Part shown: positions 24,801-34,451 of the stretch, piece by piece
Layout of the letters: every line of letters begins with the position of its first letter
Numbering within the stretch: position 1 is the first letter of the stretch
DNA from: Siderastrea siderea
Lineage: Eukaryota > Cnidaria > Anthozoa > Scleractinia > Rhizangiidae
Assembly (NCBI GenBank): GCA_964030785.1
Contig: OZ034971.1
Span: forward strand, 11,088,579 to 11,152,578
DNA length: 64,000 bases
Direction of reading: 5' to 3'
Notes under the pieces: generated by a model
The model's database searches: none
Told to the model about the DNA's origin: nothing
The model's input: the letters and a program-made list of their open reading frames with translations, nothing else
Translations under genes and position numbers: made by a program

Positions 24801-27800
24801 CTAGCTGCATTTACTCTGTTTACTTAACCCATTGACTATTGGAAATTTTGCCAAAAAATGCCTTTTGAAGTGAGTCAAGCCATTTTTAGGTTGCTGTCTA
24901 GCCAAAATGAATCGAAACTGTGCAAAACCTTCAGTTGTTACTTTACAAGTCGAGCACTAGACTAGATTTCGTTCCTGAAGGCAAATTACAGCTTTCGAAG
25001 TTCGGGCATGAGCAGAAGTTTTCTTTCGAGAAAGTTTCGCTGCACCCTCGCATCTTTTACCTTTTGCATTCTCTCCTCTCCGCTTCTTTTGCCTTTCTTT
25101 CCCCATTTTTTTCTTTAGTTGGGCATTTACTAGGCTTGCTTTCGGTGGGAAAAGGTTTTGCAAAAAGTTCGAGGATTGTGAATTTTTTTGAAGGAAGTAC
25201 GAGTGGGTAGTGGGACAAGATTTTCATTGGAATTTTTGGTCAAAGTTACACGGTTTTTTGCCACTTTCTCTGGTCTGTTTCGCTAAATCACGCTCATCTG
25301 GGTATGGATTGAAAGATCTCATCTCCCTGCACAAGTTAGTTGTCAAAGTTGCCTAGGGCCGTTAAAACTGATGACGACACAAGTGGTACAAGGGGCGTTG
25401 TTAAACAAGGGCGGTTACGGGCGCTTTAGGGGTCAATGTGTTAATTAGCCATGGTACGAATTTCCACCGCAACAATTAACTGACACCAGAAATTATACAC
25501 AAGACGGAGTCACTTATTTGGCCGCAACGAACCACACAGTTCGACTTACAAATGTACTTCCCAAATTCATGCACACATAGTTTGTTTCTGTCTGCCTTTT
25601 TAACCAGTGAGTGAAGTGTTTGGATAAGCTAGGGCTTACTTTATTTTGCTTCGAATCACCCAGTGGTGAATGTGTGTTTTTGTGGACTGAAGTTTGCCAC
25701 GGTTTCTTTGCTATGTGGACTTACCCAATCCCAAGTAATACAGATGGCCGCAAAAAGAGCGCGCAAGACAACAAACTCGACTTGGTTCGCAAACTCCCAT
25801 GCAAATGTGGTTTACATTCGTTTTCCTTTTTAATTTCCACGCCCTGATGGTGCCAGGAAAGCAAGCAGGTTTGGGGGTTTTGACAGGTTAGTAAAATTTA
25901 TTACTCCTGTACGAGCAAGGGGATTTAATGTTTCGGTATCGTTCGAAAACTTGAGAGATTTAGTGGCGACGGCCAAGTTCAGCTCTATTTTTTCGACACA
26001 GTTAGTGAGCTTTTATCTAAAAATAGGTAACCTTGAAGACAAATTGAGAACAAATAATTATTTTGTTCGCCGCTTCACGTGAAGTGTGATCAAAGCTGAC
26101 CGTGTTCAAACTGTCAAGCAGAAATTTATGAAAAGATTTTCTGTTGTTCTCCCCGGGGGGGGGGGGGTACTCCCTATAATGGGCTATACGGGGAGGCTCC
26201 GCCTGAAAGGGGTCCCTTTTTCAGGCTTCAGGTATATAAAAGGGTAGGGATTTCACGAGCTGAGGTATATGAAAGGGTAGGGAAATCTGTCATTTAGGCA
26301 TTTAAAAGGGCTTTTAATTAAAATATTTCAAGTAGACGCACCTTATGTCTGTATCATTTTGATTTATTAAATGCTACGTTGATTCATTAAATGCTAAGCC
26401 AAACTCCAGCCTACTGGCACTTAAATATTGTAACAAATTAAAATTATACCGAAGTTCAGGCAGGATCTTAGTGAAACGTCACCCAAGTCATGTAATACTT
26501 TGTCTGCGTGCGAATACACCCGGATCCGAGAACATTGAGAAGTAACGGTGATAAAGAAGTTAGGCGTTCCCCAGAAAGTCAGAAAATTTGAGTCTAAGGA
26601 AGGTAGAGTTGCGGTGCATTTTTGTCGGACAAGTTTCTGCTCACTCGTATACAAATTTAAGTGATGTGTGACAAGTGATAAACATAGGCACGCAATGTGC
26701 GCAGAGCCAATGACGTTTTTTTTCACAATATGGTGAAATTTATCCTGACAACCTATGGGACTTTACACCTCCGGTAAGTCCCACCCTAACCCCTCAGCCC
26801 CCCCCCCCCCCCCCCACCACCACCAAAAAGATCTTGTGGTTATCCACTATAAAACCTGGTAATGATTCAGCAGCGTGACTACGCGGAGTAAAAAAAATGA
26901 AGAAAGCTCTTTGTTTCACGGTTCTTCAAAGAACACAGACAAAAACAAGTAAACTTAAACTTAAACCCACCGTCGAAAAATATTGCATACATAATTTAGG
27001 CAAAGATCAGTGGAAAGTTAACAACTTTACTTCAGAAATAAATGCAAGTTGCAGTTGAACCTTTTAATTTCTTACTTCTACCGGCGAATATCCAATACTT
27101 TTCAGTGCTCACAAACGGTCAACTTTCTAAAGGGTGCCGTTTTGACGCTCTGCGTGATTTGCGTGACACGCGACTCGCTTTACTTTGTTTAATTTGTAAG
27201 GTTTCAGACGTTTCAGTCAACCACTTACGTTCTTAGTACACTGTATTGTCAAAACAGGAGTCTGCCATCAAACGGCGTTTCTTGTATCCACAATATTTTC
27301 GTTCGAAATCGGCTTGAACTAGCGTTTATAAGCACGACTGAAATAGTTTTGCACCTATATTTATTTCCCCTGTTAATTGAAGTTGCTTGCTTTGTAATCA
27401 AGTCGGCTATAATAATTTTCGTCTTTTTGCTTCACAAATCGACCAAAGTATGTTTACATTTGTAACTTTCCCACGGTACGAAGTTATTTTTAGCTCACGT
27501 GTTTATTTTGAGTCTCAACCTACAGCCGAACAAAATTTCGTTTGCTTTGCCTTCGAACAGTACGAAAATGTTCAAATTCAGCTCGCTTTCCAGTAGATCC
27601 AACAGGTCTCTATTAGAATGCTTTGTCACATATCTGTTGTTGTTAATCTTTCAGTACTGTTTCGGTCGGTTCGAGATGTTTTAAGTGTTGCGTTACATTC
27701 CTCATAAGGCTGAAATTACAGCTGTCAACTATGCAAATTTGCTCAACATACGCTTTACACTTTGAGCTATGAATGACCCCGAAATAATGTTTAGTATCTT

Positions 27801-30800
27801 GTTACGATTTTACTACATCCATCCTCTAATTCCTTGATCACCACTGTGACTTGGATTTTAATACTAGTTTCATTCACGTTTTTCAGTTTTAAGAATAGCT
27901 AGCAACAAGCCGCGCAATTTCCGATTTAGTTTTAAATGGGTTCATGTTTCATAACACGCACTCAAAAATGACACTGCAAATTTTAGATTCGCTGTTACCG
28001 AGAGATAATCCCGAAAAATTTTATGCTGTTTTACTCTAGACTTTTCACTATCGTTATAAATTTGGGCTTTAAATATTGTTCCTTTCACTGTTAATTAGGG
28101 ATCGATGTAACGTTAATTTCCACGTTCTGTTCATACAACATCTCAAATTGGCAAGTCCGTCTTCAGCTAAGTAAACACAGGACTACAACGCGAATAAAAT
28201 CCTGCCAGACCTTACGTACACAAAAGCCCGGGGGTCTTACTCCCATAACATTAGCTGTATGGGTTTGTGCCGCTGATAAGGTAAGAGTTTCAGTGTCCCG
28301 GTGCACACCCCCACCCATCGTCTCACAGAATATCCCCCCAGCCTCACAAATCGTAAGACAGACACGACACTGTCGTCTATCGTTGATTTTTAGGCTCTGA
28401 CAGTAGCCATATGACGTCACTAACGTGACGTCATTGGCTAAAAAAGGAAATGTCACTGGTTCTGCATGCATCGCATGCCTATGTTTTAACTCTGCAGCAC
28501 TTGACATGGTAGCAATTTTCCTTAATTACACGACAAATGATTAACCTGATAACCTGTGTGCAAGTGCACCAGTGAGAAATTATCATAAACCAAAATTTAT
28601 ATTAACACTGATTACTGCCAGAATGCTATTTTAATCAAATTATGCACAGATCATGTGATGCTACATGAAGAACATGTATTCACACCTTGCTACTTAGCCT
28701 CCCACGCAGTCATTTTTAGGGGAGTCGTATTACCCTCCTCCCCACAAACGCCTGCTTACCCGAGTTTGACATTCCTATCCCACTGTTTTACTTGCGAGAC
28801 AATCTAACCAATGATCACCCTTGAGGCACTGTCTGACGGTGTGCAATCAAATTAATCGTTATAACATCAGTGTTCTCCAGAAGCACCGGCGGCGGCGTTT
28901 TTGCCGGCTACTCGTGTCTGAAACGCCGGCTACTTTGTTAGACCAAACTACAAGAAATTTTCAACTTGTGTTCATTTCCGTACTCATCTTATTTCGGTTA
29001 TCACATAATCATTTTGAACGAATGATACGTCAGTTTGTATATATGTAAGCATTGGTCACCCTTGGTGTTAGTGTTCTTTTCTAGATGTTTCTCAAACATT
29101 TCTCTGCAGGTTAGTTCATTTGCACTGCATTAATTTTGACTTCAAAACGTTTTTCTGCACGTTACGGCATTAGTCTTCTTTTCTAAATGTTTCTCTGCTC
29201 GTTAGTTTGTTTGCACTGCAGTAATTTTGACTTCAAAACGTTTCTCCGCACATTCATACAGTGTTAGTCGTGTCTTCTTAAGGTTTCTCCGCTCGTTGGC
29301 TCATGTGTACTGCATTCATTTTGACTACTAAACAGTTCTCCGTACGTAACGGCATTTGTCGTGCCTTCTAAACATTTCTCTGCTCGTTAGTTTGTGTGTA
29401 ATGCATTCATAAATGGTTCTCCGTACATTACGGCGTTAGTCTTTTCTTCTAAACGTTTCTCCATACGTTAGTTCGTTTGTACGGCAATGATCTTGTCCTC
29501 TAAACGTTTCTCTCTATACGTTACGGCATTAGTCTTGTTTTATAAACGTTTCTCTGCGCGTTAAGTTCTTTTGTACGGGAAAAGTCTTGTCCTCTAAACG
29601 TTTTTCCATACTTCAGTTGGTTTGTATGGCATTGATCTTGTCTTCTAAGCGCTTCCCTGTACTTTAGTAGTTTTTGTACGGCTTGATCTTGTCTTCTAAA
29701 CGTTTCTCTGCATATGTTACTTATTCTGTGCGGGGAAAGTCTTGTCCATCTAAACGTTTCTCTGTATGTTAGTTCATTTGTACGGCAATGATTAGTCTTG
29801 TCTTTCGAACGTTTTCTTCATACGTGAGTTTGTGGGTATGATATTTGGTAGTGTCTGTTATTAGAATGTCTAATGGCGAAAGCAGTGACCCGATCATATT
29901 TTGCATACTAGTGTTATTTTATATGGATTCCTTATTTTGAGGACTCATCCCAAAAGGAAAATTTAATATGGCATGCCATTTTGTGTCATTTCTTTCGCTG
30001 CTTATTGTGTAGACCATCATTTCCACGTGTCTGTGCATTCTCCTTTTCTTGCATAATCCATTGGAGGGTCACTTAATACATAGTTCCAAATTTGCACGGA
30101 AACTGAGCAAAAATGATATATATTTTTTCTTTCTGTGTTGGCCCTAAATTGCACTAGATTGCATCTCCAGCCACATGCTTTTCAATTTGCGATCACCTAC
30201 TCTAAAATCTCTGGAGAACACTGTATAACATACGCTTCTGTATTATATTTCCCACGATTGTTTTTCTTCAGAGACGCGAGTGTTTCTTGTGTGATGCTTT
30301 TAACCTGTCATCTTTCGAAAAAGTTCGAATTTTCTGACAAAGCGTTGTTAATCTTCCTGATCAAGTTCATCGTCAGTGAGGACTTCAGCGCTTCTCAAAC
30401 TGATGGAGCAATGCAATGCGAAGGGAAATACGTGACTTACTACGACTTGAAAAGGCGAAGAGCAAGACAGCAAAAGAACCGAAGGAGATGATAAGCCAAT
30501 AAATGAGATGAAAATATCACACATGGCACAACAACCAAGTGTGTTTCAGTGGTCAAGTACTCCAGTTCGCTGGCATATCTGCTAACGTTTCTATGATCTT
30601 TGCGTTGAAGGGCCAAGGCGGTTCCCTGGTAAAAATTTTTGCCCAGAATCCTAATAAGATCCTAATAGGATCCTAACAGGATCCTGTAGGATCCTAACCA
30701 GGATCCTGATAAGATCCTATATAAGATCCTGTAGGATCCTGTTTAAGATCCTATAGGTAAAGGATCCTACAAGATCCTAACCAAGATCCTATAGGATCCT

Positions 30801-33800
30801 AAACAAGATCCTATAGGATCCTAGACAATCTTAAGCAGGATCCTGAATGACTTTACAGGATCCTGAGTAGGATCCTAAAAACTTGGTGCCATTTAGGATC
30901 CTAGGTAGGATCCTGTGTGAACTTACAGGATCCTGCCTATAGGATCCTAGAAAATCCTGTAGGATCCTGTATAGGATTTCTACCAGGGTTACTACAACGT
31001 GCGTTCGCATGCTCTTCTCGCATGACATTTTCTAAGCAGAAGGGACTGTTAGTGAACTTACAGGATCCTGCCTATAGGATCCTAGAAAATCCTGTAGGAT
31101 CCTGTATAGGATTTCTACCAGGGTTACTACAACGTGCGTTCGCATGCTCTTCTCGCATGACATTTTCTAAGCAGAAGGGACTGTTAGTTTACAATGATAT
31201 CGCTATTTGCGATTACACAGAGCTTATATCTTTTACGATGAATTCATCAGTCAGTTTAAAATCCCTCGACGGATTTCTACAGATATTCCTGAATTTCTAA
31301 GTTAAATGTACTATTTGAAAGCTCAGAGGATGTAGTTATTCCTGCTTTCAATGCTTTTGGAAAAAAATTTATTAGTAATTCACATAGTGCCGCGCAGCAC
31401 GTTGTAAGGTTTTTTTAATCACCCGGGCCAACGCGATATCACAAATTTAATGTCTAAACAGAGCAAATCCAGCTCATAAATATTAAAATTTGTTTCTTCA
31501 AAATCTAAGTTCAATGTGCCATTTGAAAGCTTCGGAAACTGTTATCCCTGCATTCAACGATTTTGAGGTGACGTTCACTAACATTTTAGAATTTATGCTG
31601 GCGTCATGCTTATCTGCATGTGTTCCCGCGAAAGCGTCCTGGGGTCAAGGTCAACCTTCCAGCCATTAGTAGGTACAATGTGATTGGCTAAGCGGCGGAA
31701 AAGAATGTCAAACTCGGGTAAGCAGGCATTTGTAGGGAGGAGGGTAATACGACTCCCCTAAAAACGACTGTGTGGGAGGCTACTTGCTATTGTGAGTTTG
31801 ATCAAATGATATTTTTAAGCTGCCTTTGCAAAATTTGGAAAAAATTGAATTCAAAATGGTTACTTTGACCAATCACATATTACTTGTATCATGAGGTGAG
31901 ATAGAAAGACAGATCAAGCTATTAAGTGTACACCCACTGTTTGCCCAGCACTTATCTGCTTCCCTCCAGCCCCATGAGGTGTAAAAGGGATTATAGAGGA
32001 TTTCTTACCTTGGAAACCTGTGCACAGCGACACAGGGAGACTACATCTAGAAACGAAAAGATCCTAGAAACAAAAGAGTGACTATAAATATTATAATATA
32101 TCCCACAGAAAGTGTAACTTTAGATATATATATATATTTTTTACAATCACACCCTGAAAGTTCATGTTTCCTTTATTTTGATGTTTTGCATTTAGGAAAG
32201 GAAAGGAACTCATATCAAAATTTCAAAATTCAACTTAATCACAGCCCTGCATCCATACTAGAATTTTTGAGTGGTTTTTGCTGTCAAAAATGCACAAACA
32301 TTTTCTTTCCACACCAACACATTCAAATCACTTTTCCTGTCATAAGAAACTAGGACAAAGATCACATGCTTAAAACAGTGTTTTAGTGTGGATGTAAAGA
32401 AGGTCAAAATGGATAAAGAAGGGGTTTTGTTTTCAAATTTATGGGGATTAGTGTGGACAGGGCGGACAGGGTCTGCCAGTTTGATGAACACACTGTTGTT
32501 ATCTAACAGCTGAATTGGCAATTTAAACAATGGAATATTTTTGACAGACCAAATGAAAAGTTACAATATATATCACATATCATTAGCAACATCTAGCTAA
32601 GAGGTGGTATAATTTTAAGTGAACATATGTACAATAACTTCAGAATAACAAAATCAATAGTTAAGAAAATTAGAAAAAAAAATTTAAAACTTGATGCCAC
32701 GGGCTAAATTTTCCAACAACCACCCAAAATTTACAATTATTTTTAATATTTGCAAAATATATGCAAATTTAGCTATGCAAATTATCGAGCAATCATTTCA
32801 GTCAGCTGTTGAGAACAGAAAGCCCGCGTTTTGTTTCAATATCGAAATTCTCTTCGCACGTTTAATGAAGAGTTTTGCATCTCTAATTTTGTTGTATTGT
32901 TCTCATAGAGACATGAAAATTGCTTGCGAACTTTCTGTAGGAATAAGCTTAGCTAATTTGTAAGCTTGTCACTGCATTGCTTCGTTAAATTTACCTTAAA
33001 ATAAGTTCCTTCGGGAGTTTCTTGTTTATTAAAGCTTGATCTTCATTTGTGTTGAAATTATATAGCTGAAATAGAAATGGAGATATTAAAAGGATATCTG
33101 TCTTCAGGTTGTCAAAACAATGCGCCATTTCAGAATGCAGAAATATGACAGCTCCCTAACTTCACCTTATCTATGCCTGGCGATGAGCTATTATTTAGAA
33201 CAATTATACAGAACTGCCACAGCCAAAACCCAATATACGAAGGAGCAGTCCATAACATACAACCCTTGTTAAAATGCTGGCGATCAAGGGAGGTAGAATT
33301 GACCATTTGTTGCTATCAATCTTCTCTCGAGCATAATTACGCTGTCTGCAAGGCCTAAGCATAGCGCTGAAGGGTGCGATATTTTTTGCGCACGTAATTT
33401 TATTCATCCACGATGTAAACATGAAAACCATAGGATAATTTTCTCCAAATAATTTTTCCTAGCCTCTACTCCGAAGGGGGAATTTTTCCAGTATCTAAAA
33501 GTAAATAAAGGTTTATTCAAGCTTTAAACAATGAAGAAAAAAAAGAGATTGCTTTCGGAATTTCGGGACGGGAACGTTAAATTTATGCTTATTCTATACG
33601 AAAACAGTTCTCAGTATAAATGGGTTGAAACTCAGTCGAGACGAACAATGGATGAATATCGCTCTGAGAATAACGAATTCTAGATTTGGCAATGCAAAAA
33701 TTTCGAATTTAGGATTCCCGGCTATAAGTTCTAATCTGGGATCAGCAAGGACCCTTGCAAAGTTAGTTCAGCATAAGACAACTCAAATCTGAACAACACA

Positions 33801-34303
33801 TAGCTAATGTCACGGCACCTTGAAAAGCTAAGGGATTACGCATCAACCTCAACTGAGATGGAATGTTTTGACAAATATGTTTAATTCGCACATTGCATCT
33901 TAAGTGATGGTCTTATCCGCAAACCAAAACAAGGCAAAACAAAACACTGAAATGGCAAAACAGATGAGCTTTCAGGAACGAAGGCCAGATACAGGAAATG
34001 CGCCAGACACGAAAGTCGAAGCATGAAAGGAAAAAGAGAAACTGTCAAAGACAAAGCGATTCAAAGAATAAACGGTTAAAGCAATCAGTGATTTCACATC
34101 CAACAAAAAAATTACGTGAATATTTCTAGCACCGAGAGAAAGAAACTAATAGATAGCTATTGTTTGTGTAGGCGCTACACCATTGCCGATTCAACACAAC
34201 CCTTCGGCCAAGAAATTCGAACACTTACCTCAAATCGGCTTCTCGAATTAGCTCTGGTGTGCGAGTGGTTGTATTTCGTATGATTGGTGTGATTAGAGGT
34301 CAT
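12736..34303 (-). CDS. FBXL20: F-box and leucine-rich-repeat protein, FBXL2/FBXL20 orthologue, 16 coding exons
   Basis: The predicted 450-aa protein is close to the 436 aa of human FBXL20. Such proteins are substrate receptors of SCF (SKP1-CUL1-F-box) ubiquitin ligases: the F-box binds SKP1 and the LRRs bind the target. Residues 22-25 end in SRFE as in vertebrate FBXL20. The F-box (about 42-85) reads LPKELILR, IFSFLDVVSLCRCAQVSK, then LWNVLALDGSNWQRVDL. About eleven cysteine-containing AMN1-type LRRs follow (for example LEYLNVSWC, ITDEGIYHL, LQRLDLEEC, LELDNCPLITD). The tail is FAPVTPPPSVGG, CRCC and CVVL, a CaaX box ending in Leu that predicts geranylgeranylation and membrane anchoring. All 16 exons join in frame with GT-AG introns; intron 3 (24404-32008) is 7.6 kb. 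Vertebrates have two paralogues, so this is probably pro-orthologous to FBXL2 and FBXL20. Confidence 0.95.
12862..13234. promoter_or_regulatory. E-box cluster (CACGTGA) with three 30-bp tandem units, in FBXL intron 15
   Basis: CACGTGA occurs at 12862, 12897, 12926, 12986, 13196 and 13228, and GACGTGA at 12956. Four of these are the full palindrome TCACGTGA (12925, 12985, 13195, 13227). Between 12919 and 13008 three 30-bp units (AAATCACGTGAATTAGGAC plus a variable tail) stand in tandem. TCACGTGA is the MITF/TFEB-type (CLEAR/M-box) or USF-type site. Whether it is a working enhancer or a repeat is unknown. Confidence 0.55.
13275..13350 (-). CDS. FBXL20: FBXL gene, coding exon 15 (last LRR)
   Basis: Residues 390-415, INCHQLKRVELFDCQLITKA. 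Acceptor ACCATTAG, donor GTAACT. Confidence 0.9.
13550..13922. repeat. Interspersed repeat of the GGGTACTCCC family
   Basis: Ends in GGGAGTACCCCCCGGGT. Internal text repeats GTTTAAGACA / CTGTTTAAGACA / CGTTCAAGATA every 60-100 bp. Its terminus matches the repeats at 26151-26320, 28227-28335 and 50467-50710. A tRNA-like A-box (TGGTGCAGTGGTGAAAGC) lies directly before it at 13499-13520. Confidence 0.6.
15005..15141 (-). CDS. FBXL20: FBXL gene, coding exon 14 (LRRs)
   Basis: Residues 345-389 and part of 390, LSHCELITDEGIRHFCG and LELDNCPLITDNALDYL. Acceptor CATTCAG, donor AT-GTGAGT; reading past this donor would meet TGA at once. Confidence 0.93.
15176..15405. repeat. MITE-like repeat with GGGCCCGTTTCTCGAAAG termini
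   Basis: 230 bp bounded by GGGCCCGTTTCTCGAAAGCC and the inverted GGCTTTCGAGAAACGCACGCC, with inner CGAAAAC/GTTTTGG also paired. Related pieces are at 8478-8632 and 39279-39487. It sits 35 bp upstream of FBXL exon 14. Confidence 0.7.
16228..16284 (-). CDS. FBXL20: FBXL gene, coding exon 13 (57 nt)
   Basis: Residues 326-344, ITDSTLNHLSLWCSGLQKL. Acceptor TTCTACAG, donor GTAAGT. Length divisible by 3. Confidence 0.92.
16629..16673 (-). CDS. FBXL20: FBXL gene, coding exon 12 (45-nt microexon)
   Basis: Fifteen codons, residues 311-325, GCNKLQRLDLEECVL, matching the MDLEECVQ region of vertebrate FBXL20. Acceptor TTGTCAG, donor GTGAGA. Its length is divisible by 3. Confidence 0.9.
17078..17522. 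repeat. MITE-like element with GTACCAGTCAAAT termini
   Basis: Left end GTACCAGTCAAATCGAAGCT (continuing TCAACATC) and right end GATGTTGAAGCTTCAATTTG (continuing ACCGGTAC) are inverted repeats of about 28 bp. C- and G-rich runs follow inward. It lies in FBXL intron 11. Confidence 0.7.
17620..17834. repeat. MITE-like repeat, TTAACCCTTTCACTC family
   Basis: About 215 bp, highly similar to 46822-47018 (shared AAATCCCAAATTTCATTTTG, TAGTACCATGTGAAAGTACT, TTTGAATGGTCAC, CAGACTCAAAAGTTAGAA). Starts at TTAACCC and ends GGGAATGAAAG, an imperfect inverted terminus. Confidence 0.75.
18188..18248 (-). CDS. FBXL20: FBXL gene, coding exon 11 (LRR)
   Basis: Residues 290-310, LEAAQCSQFTDAGFAALCR. Acceptor CTGCTGCAG, donor GTAAGG. 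Confidence 0.92.
19422..19552 (-). CDS. FBXL20: FBXL gene, coding exon 10 (LRRs)
   Basis: Residues 247-289 and part of 290, with NIKDGAIKSISEHCK and VTLLCVSGCMQLTDLSL. I chose the acceptor CCAATAG over a second AG (ATAAAG) nine bases on, because it restores the full LRR helix sequence. Confidence 0.88.
20175..20249 (-). CDS. FBXL20: FBXL gene, coding exon 9 (LRR)
   Basis: Residues 222-246, ITDEGIYHLTKGCTKLSS and KLKSCE. The donor is the first of several tandem GTACT units (GAG then GTACTGTACTG). Confidence 0.93.
20540..20666 (-). CDS. FBXL20: FBXL gene, coding exon 8 (LRRs)
   Basis: Residues 179-221, with KGCSKLEYLNVSWCTQISS and GCRNLLAFIAEGCCL. Acceptor GTGTTTCAG, donor GTAAGA. Confidence 0.93.
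20831..21036. repeat. TTAA-flanked MITE, copy A (CCCTTAAGCCC family)
   Basis: Begins TTAATCCTTTAAGCCCTGAT and ends ATTAGGGCTTCAAGGGTTA. One of five copies of about 210 bp that share CTCCATACATTTC, AAGGAGAATTTG and GTGATCA. It is in the opposite orientation to the copy at 21548-21761, so the two form a large inverted pair. Confidence 0.75.
21548..21761. repeat. TTAA-flanked MITE, copy B (CCCTTAAGCCC family)
   Basis: TTAACCCTTAAACCCCTAAGA at one end, ATATCAGGGTTTAAAGAGTTAA at the other, with TTAA at both edges. It ends 16 bp from the FBXL exon 7 donor. Confidence 0.8.
21778..21873 (-). CDS. FBXL20: FBXL gene, coding exon 7 (LRR)
   Basis: Residues 147-179, including LKHLDVSSCHQITDNSL. Acceptor TTTGCAG, donor AG-GTAACA. 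Confidence 0.92.
22295..22363 (-). CDS. FBXL20: FBXL gene, coding exon 6 (LRR)
   Basis: Residues 124-147, FAQQCKNIEELCLEGCKRIS. Acceptor ATATTTCAG, donor AG-GTATGT. Confidence 0.93.
22882..22976 (-). CDS. FBXL20: FBXL gene, coding exon 5 (LRR)
   Basis: Residues 93-123 and part of 124, first LRR with LRSLSLKGCKSVGDGAL. In-frame acceptor TTTCATAG, donor AG-GTAAAG. Confidence 0.92.
23476..24107. repeat. Large fold-back palindrome, arms about 300 bp
   Basis: The left arm from GAGCCAGCATGAGGCCTGAA runs inward through CGGCACTC, TTTTTGGCGGGAAAATGA and AAAAAGCTTTAT. It is matched in reverse by the right arm, ending TTCAGGCCTCATGCTGGC at about 24101. The centre is near 23791, with almost no loop. 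It could form a long hairpin. It lies in FBXL intron 4, between exons 4 and 5. Confidence 0.85.
24329..24403 (-). CDS. FBXL20: FBXL gene, coding exon 4 (end of F-box)
   Basis: Residues 68-92, LWNVLALDGSNWQRVDL and a linker ending TDIE, near-identical to vertebrate FBXL20. It lies 7.6 kb from exon 3 because a 3.1-kb transposon and several repeats fill the intron. Confidence 0.95.
24438..24521. repeat. GTAAGCGACC-family transposon fragment
   Basis: CAGTTGAACCTCCCGTAAGC and GACCACC match the terminal sequence of the fuller copies at 42445-42776 and 44708-45148. The inverted CGGTCACTTACAGGAGG follows. It lies 35 bp upstream of FBXL exon 4. Confidence 0.6.
24522..28694. other. FBXL intron 3, first part: repeats only
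   Basis: No exon or gene is supported here. A G-run repeat (GGGGGTACTCCC family) is at 26151-26320, with tandem GGTATATAAAAGGGTAGGGA units, and a second copy is at 28227-28335. A poly-C tract is at 26794-26816. ORFs here lack any domain. Confidence 0.45.
26151..26320. repeat. GGGTACTCCC-family interspersed repeat
   Basis: Starts CCCCGGGGGG and GGTACTCCCTATAATGGGC, followed by GGGGAGGCTCCGCC. It contains AGGTATATAAAAGGGTAGGG and a near copy AGGTATATGAAAGGGTAGGG 41 bp later. Confidence 0.65.
29060..29850. repeat. Degenerate minisatellite, unit about 60 bp
   Basis: About 13 units of the type CTAAACGTTTCTCTGTACG, TTAGTTCGTTTGTACGGCA, TTGATCTTGTCTT follow in tandem with many substitutions and indels. 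Confidence 0.85.
30135..30491 (+). other. Unidentified open frame inside the 3.1-kb transposon
   Basis: 118 codons. The part after 30270 follows an acceptor-like TTTTTCTTCAG and ends in KRRRARQQKNRRR before a TGA. It could be a captured gene exon or chance. I recognise no domain, and codon use gives no clear support. Confidence 0.2.
30640..30970. repeat. AGGATCCT palindrome array
   Basis: The 8-bp palindrome AGGATCCT and near forms (AAGATCCT) recur more than twenty times at 8-20 bp spacing, joined by TATA, GT or AACA linkers. Each unit is self-complementary and neighbouring units can pair in many registers. Confidence 0.88.
30917..31186. repeat. Perfect 135-bp tandem duplication
   Basis: The unit from GTGAACTTACAGGATCC to GAAGGGACTGTTA occurs at 30917-31051 and again, by eye without a difference, at 31052-31186. 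Because 135 is a multiple of 3, a frame stays open through both units; this is not evidence of a gene. Confidence 0.92.
32009..32063 (-). CDS. FBXL20: FBXL gene, coding exon 3 (F-box core)
   Basis: Completes Arg49 and encodes IFSFLDVVSLCRCAQVSK, the SKP1-binding core. Acceptor TTTCTAG, donor GTAAGA. Confidence 0.95.
32995..33065 (-). CDS. FBXL20: FBXL gene, coding exon 2
   Basis: Residues 26-48 and part of 49: LYNFNTNEDQALINKKLPKE and then LILR, the start of the F-box. Acceptor TATTTCAG, donor AG-GTAAAT. Confidence 0.93.
33066..34228. other. FBXL intron 1, nothing recognised
   Basis: 1.16-kb intron between FBXL coding exons 1 and 2. I see no repeat family, RNA gene or coding frame in it. 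Confidence 0.5.
34229..34303 (-). CDS. FBXL20: FBXL gene, coding exon 1 (start)
   Basis: ATG at 34301-34303 opens residues 1-25. The polar N-terminus has repeated NHT/HTK motifs and ends SRFE at a GTAAGT donor. SRFE at this junction is conserved in vertebrate FBXL20, which supports this start. Confidence 0.85.
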
Positions 34304-34429
34304 GAATTTCGCAGATATTCACGTAGTTCACACGATTTAGCCGTCGCAGAGCTGCTGCTTCAACTCTATGTTTTTTTGTTTTCTTCAGCCAGATGCTACG
34401 CTCTGAGATTTGTGGGTAATGAGCTTCTC

Positions 34430-34451
34430 ACTTCCGGAGGCAACCGGAAGT
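34430..34451. promoter_or_regulatory. Paired ETS-type sites upstream of the FBXL start
   Basis: ACTTCCGG and CCGGAAGTA face each other six bases apart, 127-148 bp upstream of the FBXL ATG. The GGAAGT core in this form is the ETS/GABP site common in TATA-less promoters. A second pair (ACTTCCGG, CCGGAAGTC) lies at 35231-35263, between FBXL and KAT2. Confidence 0.45.

Larger units (their letters stand above)
28695..31782. mobile_element. 3.09-kb DNA element with 79-bp terminal inverted repeats and 9-bp target duplication, filled with minisatellites
   Basis: Both ends begin TAGCCTCCCACGCAGTC (one base different on the right) and match inward for 79 bp with 4 mismatches, to GAGTTTGACATTC. Flanks are CTTGCTACT (28686-28694) and CTTGCTATT (31783-31791), a 9-bp duplication with one change. 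The interior holds a roughly 60-bp minisatellite (29060-29850), an AGGATCCT-rich array (30640-30970) and a perfect 135-bp duplication (30917-31186). The frame at 30135-30491 ends in a very basic tail (DLKRRRARQQKNRRR) but matches no family I know. No transposase is visible, so the element is non-autonomous. TIR length and duplication size fit Mutator-like elements best. It sits in FBXL intron 3. Confidence 0.85.

Noticed and set aside
28163..28507. 114-codon minus-strand frame
   Set aside because: It covers an interspersed GGGTACTCCC-type repeat and has no domain.
30917..31300. 127-codon frame on the plus strand
   Set aside because: It is created by the 135-bp tandem duplication, whose length is a multiple of three. 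The same peptide repeats and half of it is minisatellite.
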